DNA of 64,000 nucleotides from Gallalistipes aquisgranensis (GTDB taxonomy: Bacteria; Bacteroidota; Bacteroidia; Bacteroidales; Rikenellaceae): assembly GCF_014982715.1 (NCBI RefSeq), contig NZ_JADCJY010000001.1, forward strand, positions 558,001 through 622,000, given 5' to 3'. A program made the translations under genes and the position numbers. Position 1 is the stretch's first letter; every line of letters begins with the position of its first letter. The notes below the pieces were generated by a model, which was not told where the DNA came from, ran no database searches, and saw only the letters and a program-made list of their open reading frames with translations. Positions 36,076-44,988 of the stretch are shown here, in pieces.

Positions 36076-37332
36076 ATGGAACCATCGAAACAGCGGGTCG
36101 GAAAGGTCCTTTCGCATGAACGGCCGGATCGTTTTCCTGTCGATTTCGGCGCTACGGCCGTGACGGGCATTCATTGTAAGGTCGTGGAGGCGTTACGCGA
36201 CCATTACGGTCTGGAACGTCGTCCCGTACGGATCGTGGAGACGCTTCAGATGTTGGGTGAAGTGGATGAAGAACTGAAACGGATCATGCATGTCGATTGC
36301 GAGCCAGCCATCGGATGCCGCGATTTTTTCGGGTGCGATACCCGCCGTCTGCACGAACAGAGAACGCCTTGGGGACAGACTGTATTGCTACCCGACACCT
36401 ATGATCTGACGCCCGACACCGACCGGAATATCTGGATATATCCCCGGGGAGACCGTTCGGTGCCCCCTTCCGGAGTGTTGCCGGATAAATGCTATTTCAT
36501 GAATGCCGTCGAACGGTGCGGGACTGTGGACGACGCCCGGCTGGACCCGGAGGACAATCTGGAAGAATACGGTCTGATCGGAGACGAGGATTTCGCCTGC
36601 TTCGTCAGTGCGGTGGAACGGGCGGCGGCGACGGGCCGGGCGGTCGTCCTCTCCTATGTCGGGACGGCTCTGGGGGATGTCGCCTTCATTTCGGGACCGG
36701 CTCTCAGTCGTCCGAGAGGTATCCGGAGCGTATCGGAATGGTATATGTCCACTTTGTTGAGGCCCGACTATATCCACCGGCTGTTCGACCGGCAGGTGGA
36801 CTATGCCATCGCCAACTGCGAACGGTTGTGGAAGGCTGTCGGAGAGAAGGTTGACGTGATCTATACCTGCGGTACCGATTTCGGTTCGCAGGAGTCGCAG
36901 TTCTGTTCCGAGGAGACGTTCCGCGAGCTGTGGTTGCCGCATTACAGGCGGCTGAACGACTGGATTCACCGGAATACTACCTGGAAGATATTCAAGCATT
37001 CGTGCGGTTCGATGATGCCTCTGCTGCCGGCTCTGATCGACGCCGGATTCGACATATTCAATCCGGTGCAGGTGAATGCCCGGAACATGGACCCTCACGA
37101 ACTGAAGGATCGCTTCGGTGATCGGCTGGTGTTCTGGGGCGGAATCGACACGCAGCAGGTAATGCCGTTCGGTACGCCGCGGCAGGTGGCCGACCATGTC
37201 CGCCGCCAGGTCGATATTTTCGGCGAGGGAGGCGGGTTCGTACTTAACACCGTTCATAACATACAGGCGAATGTGCCGGTGGAAAACGTTGTGGCCCTGA
37301 TCGAGACGGTCAACGAACTGCGGGGATTGTAG
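36076..37332 (+). CDS. UroD-superfamily protein, last gene of the rightward mannan operon
   Basis: A 418-residue protein with the UroD fold. It has His308 and Cys310 in FKHSCGSMMPLL, but the third zinc-type position is NTVHNIQANVPVENV, with His394 instead of the Cys seen in the two other copies in this window. It belongs to a broad family annotated as uroporphyrinogen-III decarboxylase-like, of unknown reaction, and lacks the HemE N-terminal signature. ATG 36076 is chosen (MEPSKQRVGK); the frame opens at 36001 with unlikely sequence. It closes the SusC operon before a strong terminator. Confidence 0.78.
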   Translation: MEPSKQRVGKVLSHERPDRFPVDFGATAVTGIHCKVVEALRDHYGLERRPVRIVETLQMLGEVDEELKRIMHVDCEPAIGCRDFFGCDTRRLHEQRTPWGQTVLLPDTYDLTPDTDRNIWIYPRGDRSVPPSGVLPDKCYFMNAVERCGTVDDARLDPEDNLEEYGLIGDEDFACFVSAVERAAATGRAVVLSYVGTALGDVAFISGPALSRPRGIRSVSEWYMSTLLRPDYIHRLFDRQVDYAIANCERLWKAVGEKVDVIYTCGTDFGSQESQFCSEETFRELWLPHYRRLNDWIHRNTTWKIFKHSCGSMMPLLPALIDAGFDIFNPVQVNARNMDPHELKDRFGDRLVFWGGIDTQQVMPFGTPRQVADHVRRQVDIFGEGGGFVLNTVHNIQANVPVENVVALIETVNELRGL

Positions 37333-37380
37333 ATGTTGCCGGATTGGAAGGTGACGGTTGTTCCGGCCGGGAACGGAAAC

Positions 37381-37420
37381 AGAAAGGGAGACCCCGGATC
37401 ACTCCGGGGTCTTCCTTTCT
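37381..37420. terminator. Strong bidirectional terminator
   Basis: An 18-bp stem (37381-37398 with 37403-37420, one G-T wobble) and a 4-base loop lies between the convergent UroD-like and V-ATPase K genes, where it can end both operons. Confidence 0.85.
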
Positions 37421-37438
37421 GTTTGGGATGACCGGAAA

Positions 37439-37900
<462 letters not shown>

Positions 37901-39739
37901 TTAGTTAAGTTTCTGTGTTCGATCGTTATGTTTGTTGTGCCGGAAAGGCTCGAAGGGACGTTGGGAGCCTTCGAACCCGGCGTTTTTATAGAATTCCACG
38001 AAGGTCAGACGCATCGGGTGGACGAACGACCCGAGTGATGACATGAACAGGTTGATGCCGTGGCCGATCAGCAGGATGATGATCGTCACGAGCAGGCCCA
38101 CGACCGGAATGTCGGGACTGAGCCCGAGGGCCAGATCGTTGAAGACCAGCGCGAGCACGCCGCCCGAAAGGCCGATGGCGAACAGGCGGATGTAGCTCAG
38201 CACGTCGCTCATCAGCCCCGTCACGTCGTTGTAGGTGTTCCACAGTCCGGCCCCGAAGTTGGCCAGCGGGTTCTTGCCCGGGGAGTTGAGGAAGAGCATC
38301 ATGAAGAGCCCCGCACCGAGGCAGGCCAGGTAAGCTGCGGAGCCCATCGAAAACTGCCTGATCCCCAGGTCGGGCAGGAACATGGCCGCCAGCGTGGAGA
38401 CGATGACGATCATCCACCCGATCGTGGAGAGTGCGTACCGGAATCCGAACTGGCGCGAGATGATGGTCACCTTGAGCGCCATGCCGAAGAGAATCTGGAT
38501 CAGGCCCAGCGCGATCGCCAGGTTGAAGAGCTTCTCCGACGAGAGGAAATACTCCCGGAACTGAGCGAACAGGGGCAGACCCGCCAGCTGGACGCCGAAG
38601 AACGAACCCGTGAGCAGTCCGAACAGCACCGTGGCCGCTCCGCACCAGACGGTCAGTCCTGCCGCCTGCCGCAGTTTCGGCCCCCCCTTCCAACGCATCA
38701 GCAGCCCGGCCAGCACGAAGATCAGTCCGTAGCCGCCGTCCCCGAGGCAGAAGCCGAAGAAGATCATGTAAAAGGGACCGAAGTAGGGGGTCAGGTCCAT
38801 CGTGCCGTATCTGGGCAGCGAATAGAAACCTCCGATCAGTTCGAACAGCCGCGCGAACCGGTTGTTTTTCAGCAGGACGGGAGTGTCGTCGTCCGGTGTG
38901 GGATCGGATTTGAGGTAGAACAGGTCGGGATACTCTTCCAGCATCGCGTCCACTCTGTCCGCCGTCTCCCGCGTGGCCCAACCCTCCAGCAACACCAGCG
39001 AGCCGTCGGCCTCCGCACGTCCCGAACTGTGCACCTGCCGGAACCGGAGACGTTCCCTCAGGGAGGCTTCGTGCTCCGCGATCGCATCCTGCGAGGCCGC
39101 GCAGCGGGCCAGCTGCCGGTTCCATTCCTCCAGTTCCTTTTCGAGCGATTCGGCCTCCCGCCGTTTGTCGTCGCGGGTGGCCTCGGGCCGGCGCATCTCC
39201 TGGGCGTCGATCGCCACGTCCGTGCCGGGCGGAACTACCGCCACGAAATAGGTGACACCGTCCCGGGAGGCGATCTCTTCGATGAGATAGGATTCCCTCC
39301 ATCCGGCCACCCGGTCGCCGAAGTCCTTGTCGTAGGCCGAGAAGAATCGGAGTTCCACACCCGCCTCCTCCAGCCGGGCCAGTTTATCCGGGTTGAAGGC
39401 TCCCCATACGGCCAGTTCGTCCGCCTCCTTGCGGGCGCGGGCGATGCGTGCCGTGAGCGATTCGATCTCCCGGGCGGCTTCCCGGTAGCGCTCGAATGCC
39501 TCCTTGCCCGTGGCGAAAGGCTCGCCCGGGACGAATTCTTTCCGTGCGGTCAGTTCTTCGAAACGGCGGGCCGCCTGCCTGTGCTGTTCGATCTGCACGA
39601 GCAGCTGCCGGTCGTCCTCCGAAGGTTCCCAGCCCGTGGTGGTGATGTCTACCAGCCCCAGCTCCCGCAGCCGCTCCAGGAAATCCTCGTAGCGGTCGTA
39701 GTGGAGCACGAAATCGTATTTCATCATCGGTACGATCAT
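37901..39739 (-). CDS. ntpI: V-type ATPase subunit I (stator a-subunit)
   Basis: The 612-residue stator subunit. The N-terminal half (about 1-300) is cytoplasmic and rich in coiled coil (EREIESLTARIARARKEADE region). The C-terminal half has about seven to eight helices and forms the ion half-channels, including DVLSYIRLFAIGLSGG, which carries the essential arginine. Its ATGA start overlaps the subunit D stop by 4 bases, indicating coupling. Confidence 0.93.
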   Translation of the reverse strand: MIVPMMKYDFVLHYDRYEDFLERLRELGLVDITTTGWEPSEDDRQLLVQIEQHRQAARRFEELTARKEFVPGEPFATGKEAFERYREAAREIESLTARIARARKEADELAVWGAFNPDKLARLEEAGVELRFFSAYDKDFGDRVAGWRESYLIEEIASRDGVTYFVAVVPPGTDVAIDAQEMRRPEATRDDKRREAESLEKELEEWNRQLARCAASQDAIAEHEASLRERLRFRQVHSSGRAEADGSLVLLEGWATRETADRVDAMLEEYPDLFYLKSDPTPDDDTPVLLKNNRFARLFELIGGFYSLPRYGTMDLTPYFGPFYMIFFGFCLGDGGYGLIFVLAGLLMRWKGGPKLRQAAGLTVWCGAATVLFGLLTGSFFGVQLAGLPLFAQFREYFLSSEKLFNLAIALGLIQILFGMALKVTIISRQFGFRYALSTIGWMIVIVSTLAAMFLPDLGIRQFSMGSAAYLACLGAGLFMMLFLNSPGKNPLANFGAGLWNTYNDVTGLMSDVLSYIRLFAIGLSGGVLALVFNDLALGLSPDIPVVGLLVTIIILLIGHGINLFMSSLGSFVHPMRLTFVEFYKNAGFEGSQRPFEPFRHNKHNDRTQKLN

Positions 39740-40344
39740 GGCCGCACCTCCTCTCCGGTTTGTCCGTGCCGGGTCTTGACGATCTTCTGGGCGCTCTTCG
39801 AGAGGTTCTCCTCGTCCTCCAGGAAACGCTTGATCTTGCGGATCGCATCCTCGTATCCCGGAATCTGGACCTTTTCATAGAGGTTTACCTTCTGGGTGGT
39901 CTTCTTGCGGGCGTGGTCCAGCAGCTGCGTCTTGTGGTCGTAAAAGGCGTGTTCGATGCCCAGCGTGGCGATGCGCTTGAGCACCTCCACCCCGTCGGCG
40001 ATCCACACCGGACTGCTAAACAGGTCGTAGGGCTTCACCTCGAAGTCGATGCTCCGGAGCACGGGAATGCGTACCCCGGCGATCTTGACCGTACCCAGTT
40101 CCACGTCCCGGATACTCACCAGCTCCGGATCGAATTCGCTCCACAGGGCGGCCATGTAGTCGTAACGGGAAGAGAGCTCGTCCAACTGCCGCGCATACTC
40201 CGCAGCGGTGTCCTTCGCCTTCTTCACCTCCACGCGCAGGGCCGACTCCTTGCTCTTGATCGTGGGCAGGGCGCGGGTACGCATCCTGAGCTGTTTGCCC
40301 AGTTCGTTCAGCGACGTTTTGTTATACTGAAATCTGATAGCCAT
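39736..40344 (-). CDS. ntpD: V-type ATPase subunit D (central stalk)
   Basis: A 202-residue central-shaft subunit, mostly two long helices (residues 1-75 and 130-190) framing a short middle segment, as in the gamma-like D subunit that turns inside the A3B3 head. The opening RFQYNKTSLNELGKQLRMR is typical. It follows subunit B after 17 bases and overlaps subunit I by 4. No separate F subunit gene is present in the operon. Confidence 0.9.
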   Translation of the reverse strand: MAIRFQYNKTSLNELGKQLRMRTRALPTIKSKESALRVEVKKAKDTAAEYARQLDELSSRYDYMAALWSEFDPELVSIRDVELGTVKIAGVRIPVLRSIDFEVKPYDLFSSPVWIADGVEVLKRIATLGIEHAFYDHKTQLLDHARKKTTQKVNLYEKVQIPGYEDAIRKIKRFLEDEENLSKSAQKIVKTRHGQTGEEVRP

Positions 40345-40361
40345 ATTTCCGCGGATTTACG

Positions 40362-41687
40362 CTATGCCTCTTTCGGCCAGTATTTTTCCACCAGTTCGTC
40401 CTTGATGGCCACTTCGCTCTTGCTGAAATATTTCGCGAACATGGCCCAGGCGCGGTCGAGCATGCGGGTGATGTCGATGTTCACGTCGATCGAGAGCAGG
40501 TGTTCCGAGTAGTCGCGTGCGAAGGCGAGGGCCCGTTCGTCGTAGTCCGACAGGTCGAAACCGTTCTCCAGTTTCGTCTTGGCGTTGGCGGCGTCGGCAT
40601 AAAGGCGCACGGCGGCGTTCATCACCTGCGGGTGGTCTTCGCGGGTCTTTTTGCCGATCACCAGCTGCTTGAGGCGGCTCAGCGAACGGAACGGGTCGAC
40701 GATCACCTTGCCCGTGTCCGAATCGTTGCGCAGAAAGAGCTGACCTTCGGTGATATAACCCGTGTTGTCGGGTACGGCGTGGGTGATGTCTCCGCCCGAA
40801 AGGGTGGTCACGGCGATGATGGTGATCGACCCCCCGTTGGGCAGCTGTACGGCCTTTTCGTAGATGCGGGCCAGGTCGGAGTAGAGCGAGCCGGGCATGG
40901 AGTCTTTCGACGGAATCTGGTCCATGCGGTTGGCCACGATGGCCAGCGCGTCGGCGTAGAGGGTCATGTCGGTCAGCAGCACGAGCACCTTCTCTCCCTT
41001 GTCCGCCGCGAAGTATTCGGCGGCCGTGAGCGCCATGTCCGGCACCAGGAGCCGTTCCACGGGCGGATTGTCGGTCGTATTCACGAAGCACACGATGCGG
41101 TCGAGCGCTCCGGCGTTTTCGAAAATGTGCTTGAAAAAAAGGAAGTCGTCGTTGGTGAGCCCCATGCCGCCGAGGATGATCTTGTCGGCTTTGGCCCGGA
41201 GGGCCACCATGGCCATCACCTGATTGTAGGGTTGGTCGGGGTCGGCGAAAAAGGGTATTTTCTGACCCGACACGATCGTGTTGTTGAGGTCGATGCCGGC
41301 GATGCCCGTGGCGATCAACTCCGAGGGCTGGATACGCTTGAAGGGATTCACCGTGGGGCCTCCGATCTCGCGGGCCTCGCCCTCGATCCGGGCGCCGCCC
41401 TCCATCGGCTCGCCGTAGGCGTTGAGGAAACGGCCGGCCAGGTCGTCGCTCACGTTGAGCATCGGGGGCATGCCGTGGAAAATCACTTCCGAATCGGTGG
41501 CGATGCCCTCGGTACCCGAGAACACCTGGAGCGTCACGCGGTCGCCGTCGGTCTTGACCACCTGCGCCAGCTTGCCCCCCACCGTGGCCAGCTCGTCGTT
41601 GCCCACGCCCCGGGCGCGGAGGCTCACCGTCGCCTTGGTGATGTTGTCGATCTTGGTGTATATCTTCTGAAATGCTTTCGTCTCCAT
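40362..41687 (-). CDS. ntpB: V-type ATPase subunit B
   Basis: The 441-residue non-catalytic head subunit. It has the beta-barrel start, the conserved LNAYGEPMEGGARI and PSELIATGIAGIDLNNTIVSGQKIPFF split over residues 100-130, and no canonical P-loop, as expected for B rather than A. Late blocks SLSRLKQLVIGKKTREDH and YDERALAFARDYSEHL are typical. It starts 6 bases after subunit A stops. Confidence 0.96.
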   Translation of the reverse strand: METKAFQKIYTKIDNITKATVSLRARGVGNDELATVGGKLAQVVKTDGDRVTLQVFSGTEGIATDSEVIFHGMPPMLNVSDDLAGRFLNAYGEPMEGGARIEGEAREIGGPTVNPFKRIQPSELIATGIAGIDLNNTIVSGQKIPFFADPDQPYNQVMAMVALRAKADKIILGGMGLTNDDFLFFKHIFENAGALDRIVCFVNTTDNPPVERLLVPDMALTAAEYFAADKGEKVLVLLTDMTLYADALAIVANRMDQIPSKDSMPGSLYSDLARIYEKAVQLPNGGSITIIAVTTLSGGDITHAVPDNTGYITEGQLFLRNDSDTGKVIVDPFRSLSRLKQLVIGKKTREDHPQVMNAAVRLYADAANAKTKLENGFDLSDYDERALAFARDYSEHLLSIDVNIDITRMLDRAWAMFAKYFSKSEVAIKDELVEKYWPKEA

Positions 41688-41693
41688 GGCTGG

Positions 41694-43454
41694 TTATGCT
41701 TCTTTGGTTTTGGCTGCGACGGTCCGGTCGATCCGGCTGCGGTAGTCCCGGAACCGGTCGCTGTCCCACTCCGAATAGTTCATCTGTTTGAAAAGGTTGA
41801 TGAGTCCCTTGAAGAAGGAGGCGCACTCCTCGAACCCGGCGAAGGAGAACTCCCTGCGGCACACCTCCAGCACCAGTTTGTACATGTACTGCTGGCGGAC
41901 GATCGGGCAGTTGGCGTCGATCCGGTCGAAGGCGTCCTGCTGGAGAATCACGAAGTCGATCAGCTCCGATTTCCAGAACCGTTCGTGGTACTCGGTCGGC
42001 ACGCCGTCGTCGCCCAGAATGTTGATCTGCTCGTAGGCCTCCTTGCCCCGCTGCACGAGGGTTTTGCCCTCCATCACGAGGGATACCCATCCCGGTTCGA
42101 TCCGCTCGTCGAGGTACTCCCTGATCTCGGGATATTCCAGGTATTTCGAATAGCTCTCCAGCGGGTCGATCGCCGGATAGCGCTTGCTGTCGGCCCGTCC
42201 CTGCGACAGGGCGTAGAAACAGCGGGCCGCCTTTTTGGTCGATTCGGTCACCGGTTCCTTGAGGTTGCCGCCTGCGGGCGACACCGTACCGATGAAGGTC
42301 ACCGAGCCGTGCCCTCCGCCCGGCAGCACCACCATGCCTGCCCGGGCGTAGAAGTTGGAGATGATGGCCGGCAGGTCCATCGGGAAGGCGTCCTGTCCCG
42401 GCAGTTCTTCCAGCCGGTTGCTCATTTCGCGCAGCGCCTGCGCCCAGCGCGAAGTGGAGTCGGCCAGGATCAGCACCTTCAGCCCCATGGCCCGGTAGTA
42501 TTCGCCGATGGTCATGCCCGTGTAGACCGATGCCTCGCGGGCTGCCACGGGCATGTTCGAGGTGTTGCAGATGATCGTGGTGCGTTCCATCAGCTTGTGG
42601 CCCGTGCGCGGGTCGTCCAGCAGGGGAAACTCGGTGAAGATCTCCACCACTTCGTTGGCCCGCTCGCCGCAGGCCACGAAGATGATGACGTCCGCATCGG
42701 CCTGTTTCGAGATGGCGTGCTGGAGGACGGTCTTGCCCGCCCCGAACGGTCCCGGGATGAAACCCGTACCGCCCACGGCGATGGGGTTGAACGTGTCGAT
42801 GGCCCGCACACCCGTCTCCATCATCCGCGAGGGGCGCGGTTTCTCCGTATAGGCCCGGATCGGCTGTTTCACCGGCCATTTCTGCACCATCGTGATTTCG
42901 TGGTCGCGCCCGTCGGCGTCGGTCACCACTGCCACCGTGTCCTTTACGCGGTAGAGGCCCGCCCCGGCCACGCTTTTGACCGTGTAACGGCCCGTCATGG
43001 CGAACGGCACCATGATCTTGTGCTCGATCCATTTCTCCTGCACCTGTCCCAGCCACGAACCGGCGCTCACCGTGTCGCCCGGGGAGGCCAGCGGTTTGAA
43101 CTCCCATTGCCTTTCGTAGTCGAGCGGATCGGTATGCGATCCCCTTTTGATAAAGAGGCCATCCATTTTTGCGAGGTCGTTCTGCAGTCCGTCGTAGTTC
43201 TGCGAGAGGATGCCGGGACCGAGCGTGGCCTCCAGCATGTGGCCCTCGAATTCCACGCGGTCGCCTACCTTCAGCCCGCGCGTGGAATCGTACACCTGCA
43301 CGTAGGCGTTCTCGCCGATCACCTTGATCACCTCGGCCATCATGCGGATGTCGCCCAGGTAGACGGAGCAGATTTCGTTCTGCGCCACGGGGCCGTCCGC
43401 TTTCACCACCACGATGTTGGAGATGATGCCGGCCACCTGTCCTGTTGTCTTCAT
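41694..43454 (-). CDS. ntpA: V-type ATPase subunit A (catalytic)
   Basis: The 586-residue catalytic subunit. After the N-terminal barrel and the large A-type insertion (the non-homologous region), the Walker A GPFGAGKTVLQ lies near residue 240. The catalytic-site block IFVACGERANEVVEIFTEFP and SRWAQALREMSNRLEELPGQ follow. Complete length and motifs. It sits between the DUF2764 gene and subunit B in the Bacteroidetes order E-DUF2764-A-B-D-I-K. Confidence 0.97.
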   Translation of the reverse strand: MKTTGQVAGIISNIVVVKADGPVAQNEICSVYLGDIRMMAEVIKVIGENAYVQVYDSTRGLKVGDRVEFEGHMLEATLGPGILSQNYDGLQNDLAKMDGLFIKRGSHTDPLDYERQWEFKPLASPGDTVSAGSWLGQVQEKWIEHKIMVPFAMTGRYTVKSVAGAGLYRVKDTVAVVTDADGRDHEITMVQKWPVKQPIRAYTEKPRPSRMMETGVRAIDTFNPIAVGGTGFIPGPFGAGKTVLQHAISKQADADVIIFVACGERANEVVEIFTEFPLLDDPRTGHKLMERTTIICNTSNMPVAAREASVYTGMTIGEYYRAMGLKVLILADSTSRWAQALREMSNRLEELPGQDAFPMDLPAIISNFYARAGMVVLPGGGHGSVTFIGTVSPAGGNLKEPVTESTKKAARCFYALSQGRADSKRYPAIDPLESYSKYLEYPEIREYLDERIEPGWVSLVMEGKTLVQRGKEAYEQINILGDDGVPTEYHERFWKSELIDFVILQQDAFDRIDANCPIVRQQYMYKLVLEVCRREFSFAGFEECASFFKGLINLFKQMNYSEWDSDRFRDYRSRIDRTVAAKTKEA

Positions 43455-43470
43455 GTCGTATTTTCGGTTT

Positions 43471-44316
43471 TTATTCGTTCGTACTTTCGGCCCGGCCGAT
43501 CAGTTCCGCCCCGCCCAGCGAGGCCAGCAGCCGGGCGAACATCTCCTGACCCCGCTCGCGGTCGAGCGACATCCAGCGGGAGACGATGCCCACGCGCACC
43601 AGATAGCCCAGGATGAATTCGATGTTGAAATAGTCGAAGGTCGTGAGCTCCTCCGACATCTCCCAGCGCAGCGAGTCGATGCGGTGTTCCTTTTCGAGCA
43701 GGTTCTCCTCGTCGGCCACGGCGGCGATCACCCGGTCGAGGTATCCCACCTCGCCTTTCAGCCCGAAGTCCGCCGCCGAACTGCGGGCCAGCGATTCGGC
43801 CACGTAGCCTCCGCCCACCAGCACCTGCGGTACGGGAATCCCCAGCCGGCGGGCCGTGAGGGCCGCGCAGACGTTGCGCAGGTTGCGGTCGAACTCGCCC
43901 CATTCGCGCAGAAAACGGCTCTTCGACGCGGCGCAGGCCCGGTAATAGGCCTCCATGAGCGAGCGTTCCAGCGCCTTGCTGCGGTCGATCTCCTCATAAT
44001 CCGTACCCTCCGGGTCGGCATAGGCTTCCAGCACTTCGCGCACGAACCGGGGCAGGCGTACGGGCCGAACCGCCTCCTCCTCCAGTTCCGCCCGGCCGAA
44101 ATTGCCCAGGGGGGAGAACTGTGCGCGGCCCGCTTTCAGGTTCACGATGTTCCCGATGTCGTGATAGGTGCGCAGCAGAGCCACCTTCTCCCGGTCCTTC
44201 CGGCCGATTCCCTCGTCGATTTCGGCCTGTACGGACGCGGGGTCGAAACCCTTGTGCTCGCCTTCCCGGGTGAATTCGCGCAGGCCCGCCACCAGACAGT
44301 AATAGTTCTTCGCCAT
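43471..44316 (-). CDS. DUF2764 family V-ATPase-associated protein (probable C-subunit equivalent)
   Basis: A 281-residue soluble, helical and highly charged protein always seen between subunits E and A in Bacteroidetes V-ATPase operons. Features include MAKNYYCLVAGLREF at the start and RSKALERSLMEAYYRACAAS in the middle. The position suggests it replaces subunit C (the NtpC-type socket that joins the shaft to the rotor ring), which is otherwise absent. That role is inference. ATG 44316 is chosen; 31 codons upstream run into the E gene. Confidence 0.85.
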   Translation of the reverse strand: MAKNYYCLVAGLREFTREGEHKGFDPASVQAEIDEGIGRKDREKVALLRTYHDIGNIVNLKAGRAQFSPLGNFGRAELEEEAVRPVRLPRFVREVLEAYADPEGTDYEEIDRSKALERSLMEAYYRACAASKSRFLREWGEFDRNLRNVCAALTARRLGIPVPQVLVGGGYVAESLARSSAADFGLKGEVGYLDRVIAAVADEENLLEKEHRIDSLRWEMSEELTTFDYFNIEFILGYLVRVGIVSRWMSLDRERGQEMFARLLASLGGAELIGRAESTNE

Positions 44317-44326
44317 CGTCTCCCCG

Positions 44327-44950
44327 CTATTTGCCGGTCTCTTCGCCGTAGAGAAGCCCGGCCACCTGCGGGCGCAGGTATTCGTCCAGCAGGGCGTTGA
44401 AATCGGCATCCGTGAAACTGAGGTAGTATCCTCCGTCTTTCGGGCCGATCCGGAAACCGTTTTTCACTCCGTCCGCGTATTCCAGTTCCACACCCGCGTC
44501 GAGGAGGGCTTTTGCAGCGGACGCGAAGGCGGCGTCCAGCTCCTGCTTCCGGCCGGCCGGAAGCAGGGCTTTCAGTCCCGCTTCGCCTCCCGAGGCCTGC
44601 CAGTTCCGGACGGTCTCCAGCAGCAGCTCCTTCACGAACTCCGCATCGAGCATCGCCCCGCCCACGGCCTTCCCTGCCGTGCGGGCCACGATCATCGTAC
44701 GGATCGACTCCTTGAGCGCCGAGACGCTCTGCCGAGCGGCCAGCGCGATTTCGGTCCGGGTATTCTTTTTCAGCTCCGCGGCGCTCTGTCCGGCTTCGGC
44801 TACGATCCGTTCGGCTTCGGCCCGTGCGTCGGCGACGATCTTCTTCGCTTTCGCCTCCGCCTCGGCCACCAGTTCGTCGGCCCGGGCCCGTCCCTTCGAC
44901 AGCCCTTCGTCGTAGAGCCTGCGGGTCAGCTGTTCCAGTTTGTTTTCCAT
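44327..44950 (-). CDS. ntpE: V-type ATPase subunit E (peripheral stalk)
   Basis: A 207-residue peripheral stalk subunit. The N-terminal half is a long Ala/Glu/Lys-rich helix (ARADELVAEAEAKAKKIVAD, about 20-39, continuing to about 80). The C-terminal half is a compact domain ending YLRPQVAGLLYGEE. Its usual G/H partner is not encoded here. ATG 44950 is chosen (MENKLEQL); 14 upstream codons overlap the stop of the DUF4301 gene region. Confidence 0.88.
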   Translation of the reverse strand: MENKLEQLTRRLYDEGLSKGRARADELVAEAEAKAKKIVADARAEAERIVAEAGQSAAELKKNTRTEIALAARQSVSALKESIRTMIVARTAGKAVGGAMLDAEFVKELLLETVRNWQASGGEAGLKALLPAGRKQELDAAFASAAKALLDAGVELEYADGVKNGFRIGPKDGGYYLSFTDADFNALLDEYLRPQVAGLLYGEETGK

Positions 44951-44988
44951 AGATTCATTCGGTATTATTTCGGTTTTGTCGGTTACAA

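Noticed and set aside
9017-37332. Reading the three UroD-like genes as hemE (haem synthesis)
   Set aside because: They lack the HemE N-terminal arginine motifs. Two carry HxC...C zinc ligands of methyltransferases, and none has haem genes nearby.
40357-43616. Open frames of over 900 codons on both strands across the V-ATPase A and B genes
   Set aside because: They shadow subunits A and B, which carry all expected motifs. The alternative frames are low-complexity, rich in Arg, Gly and His.
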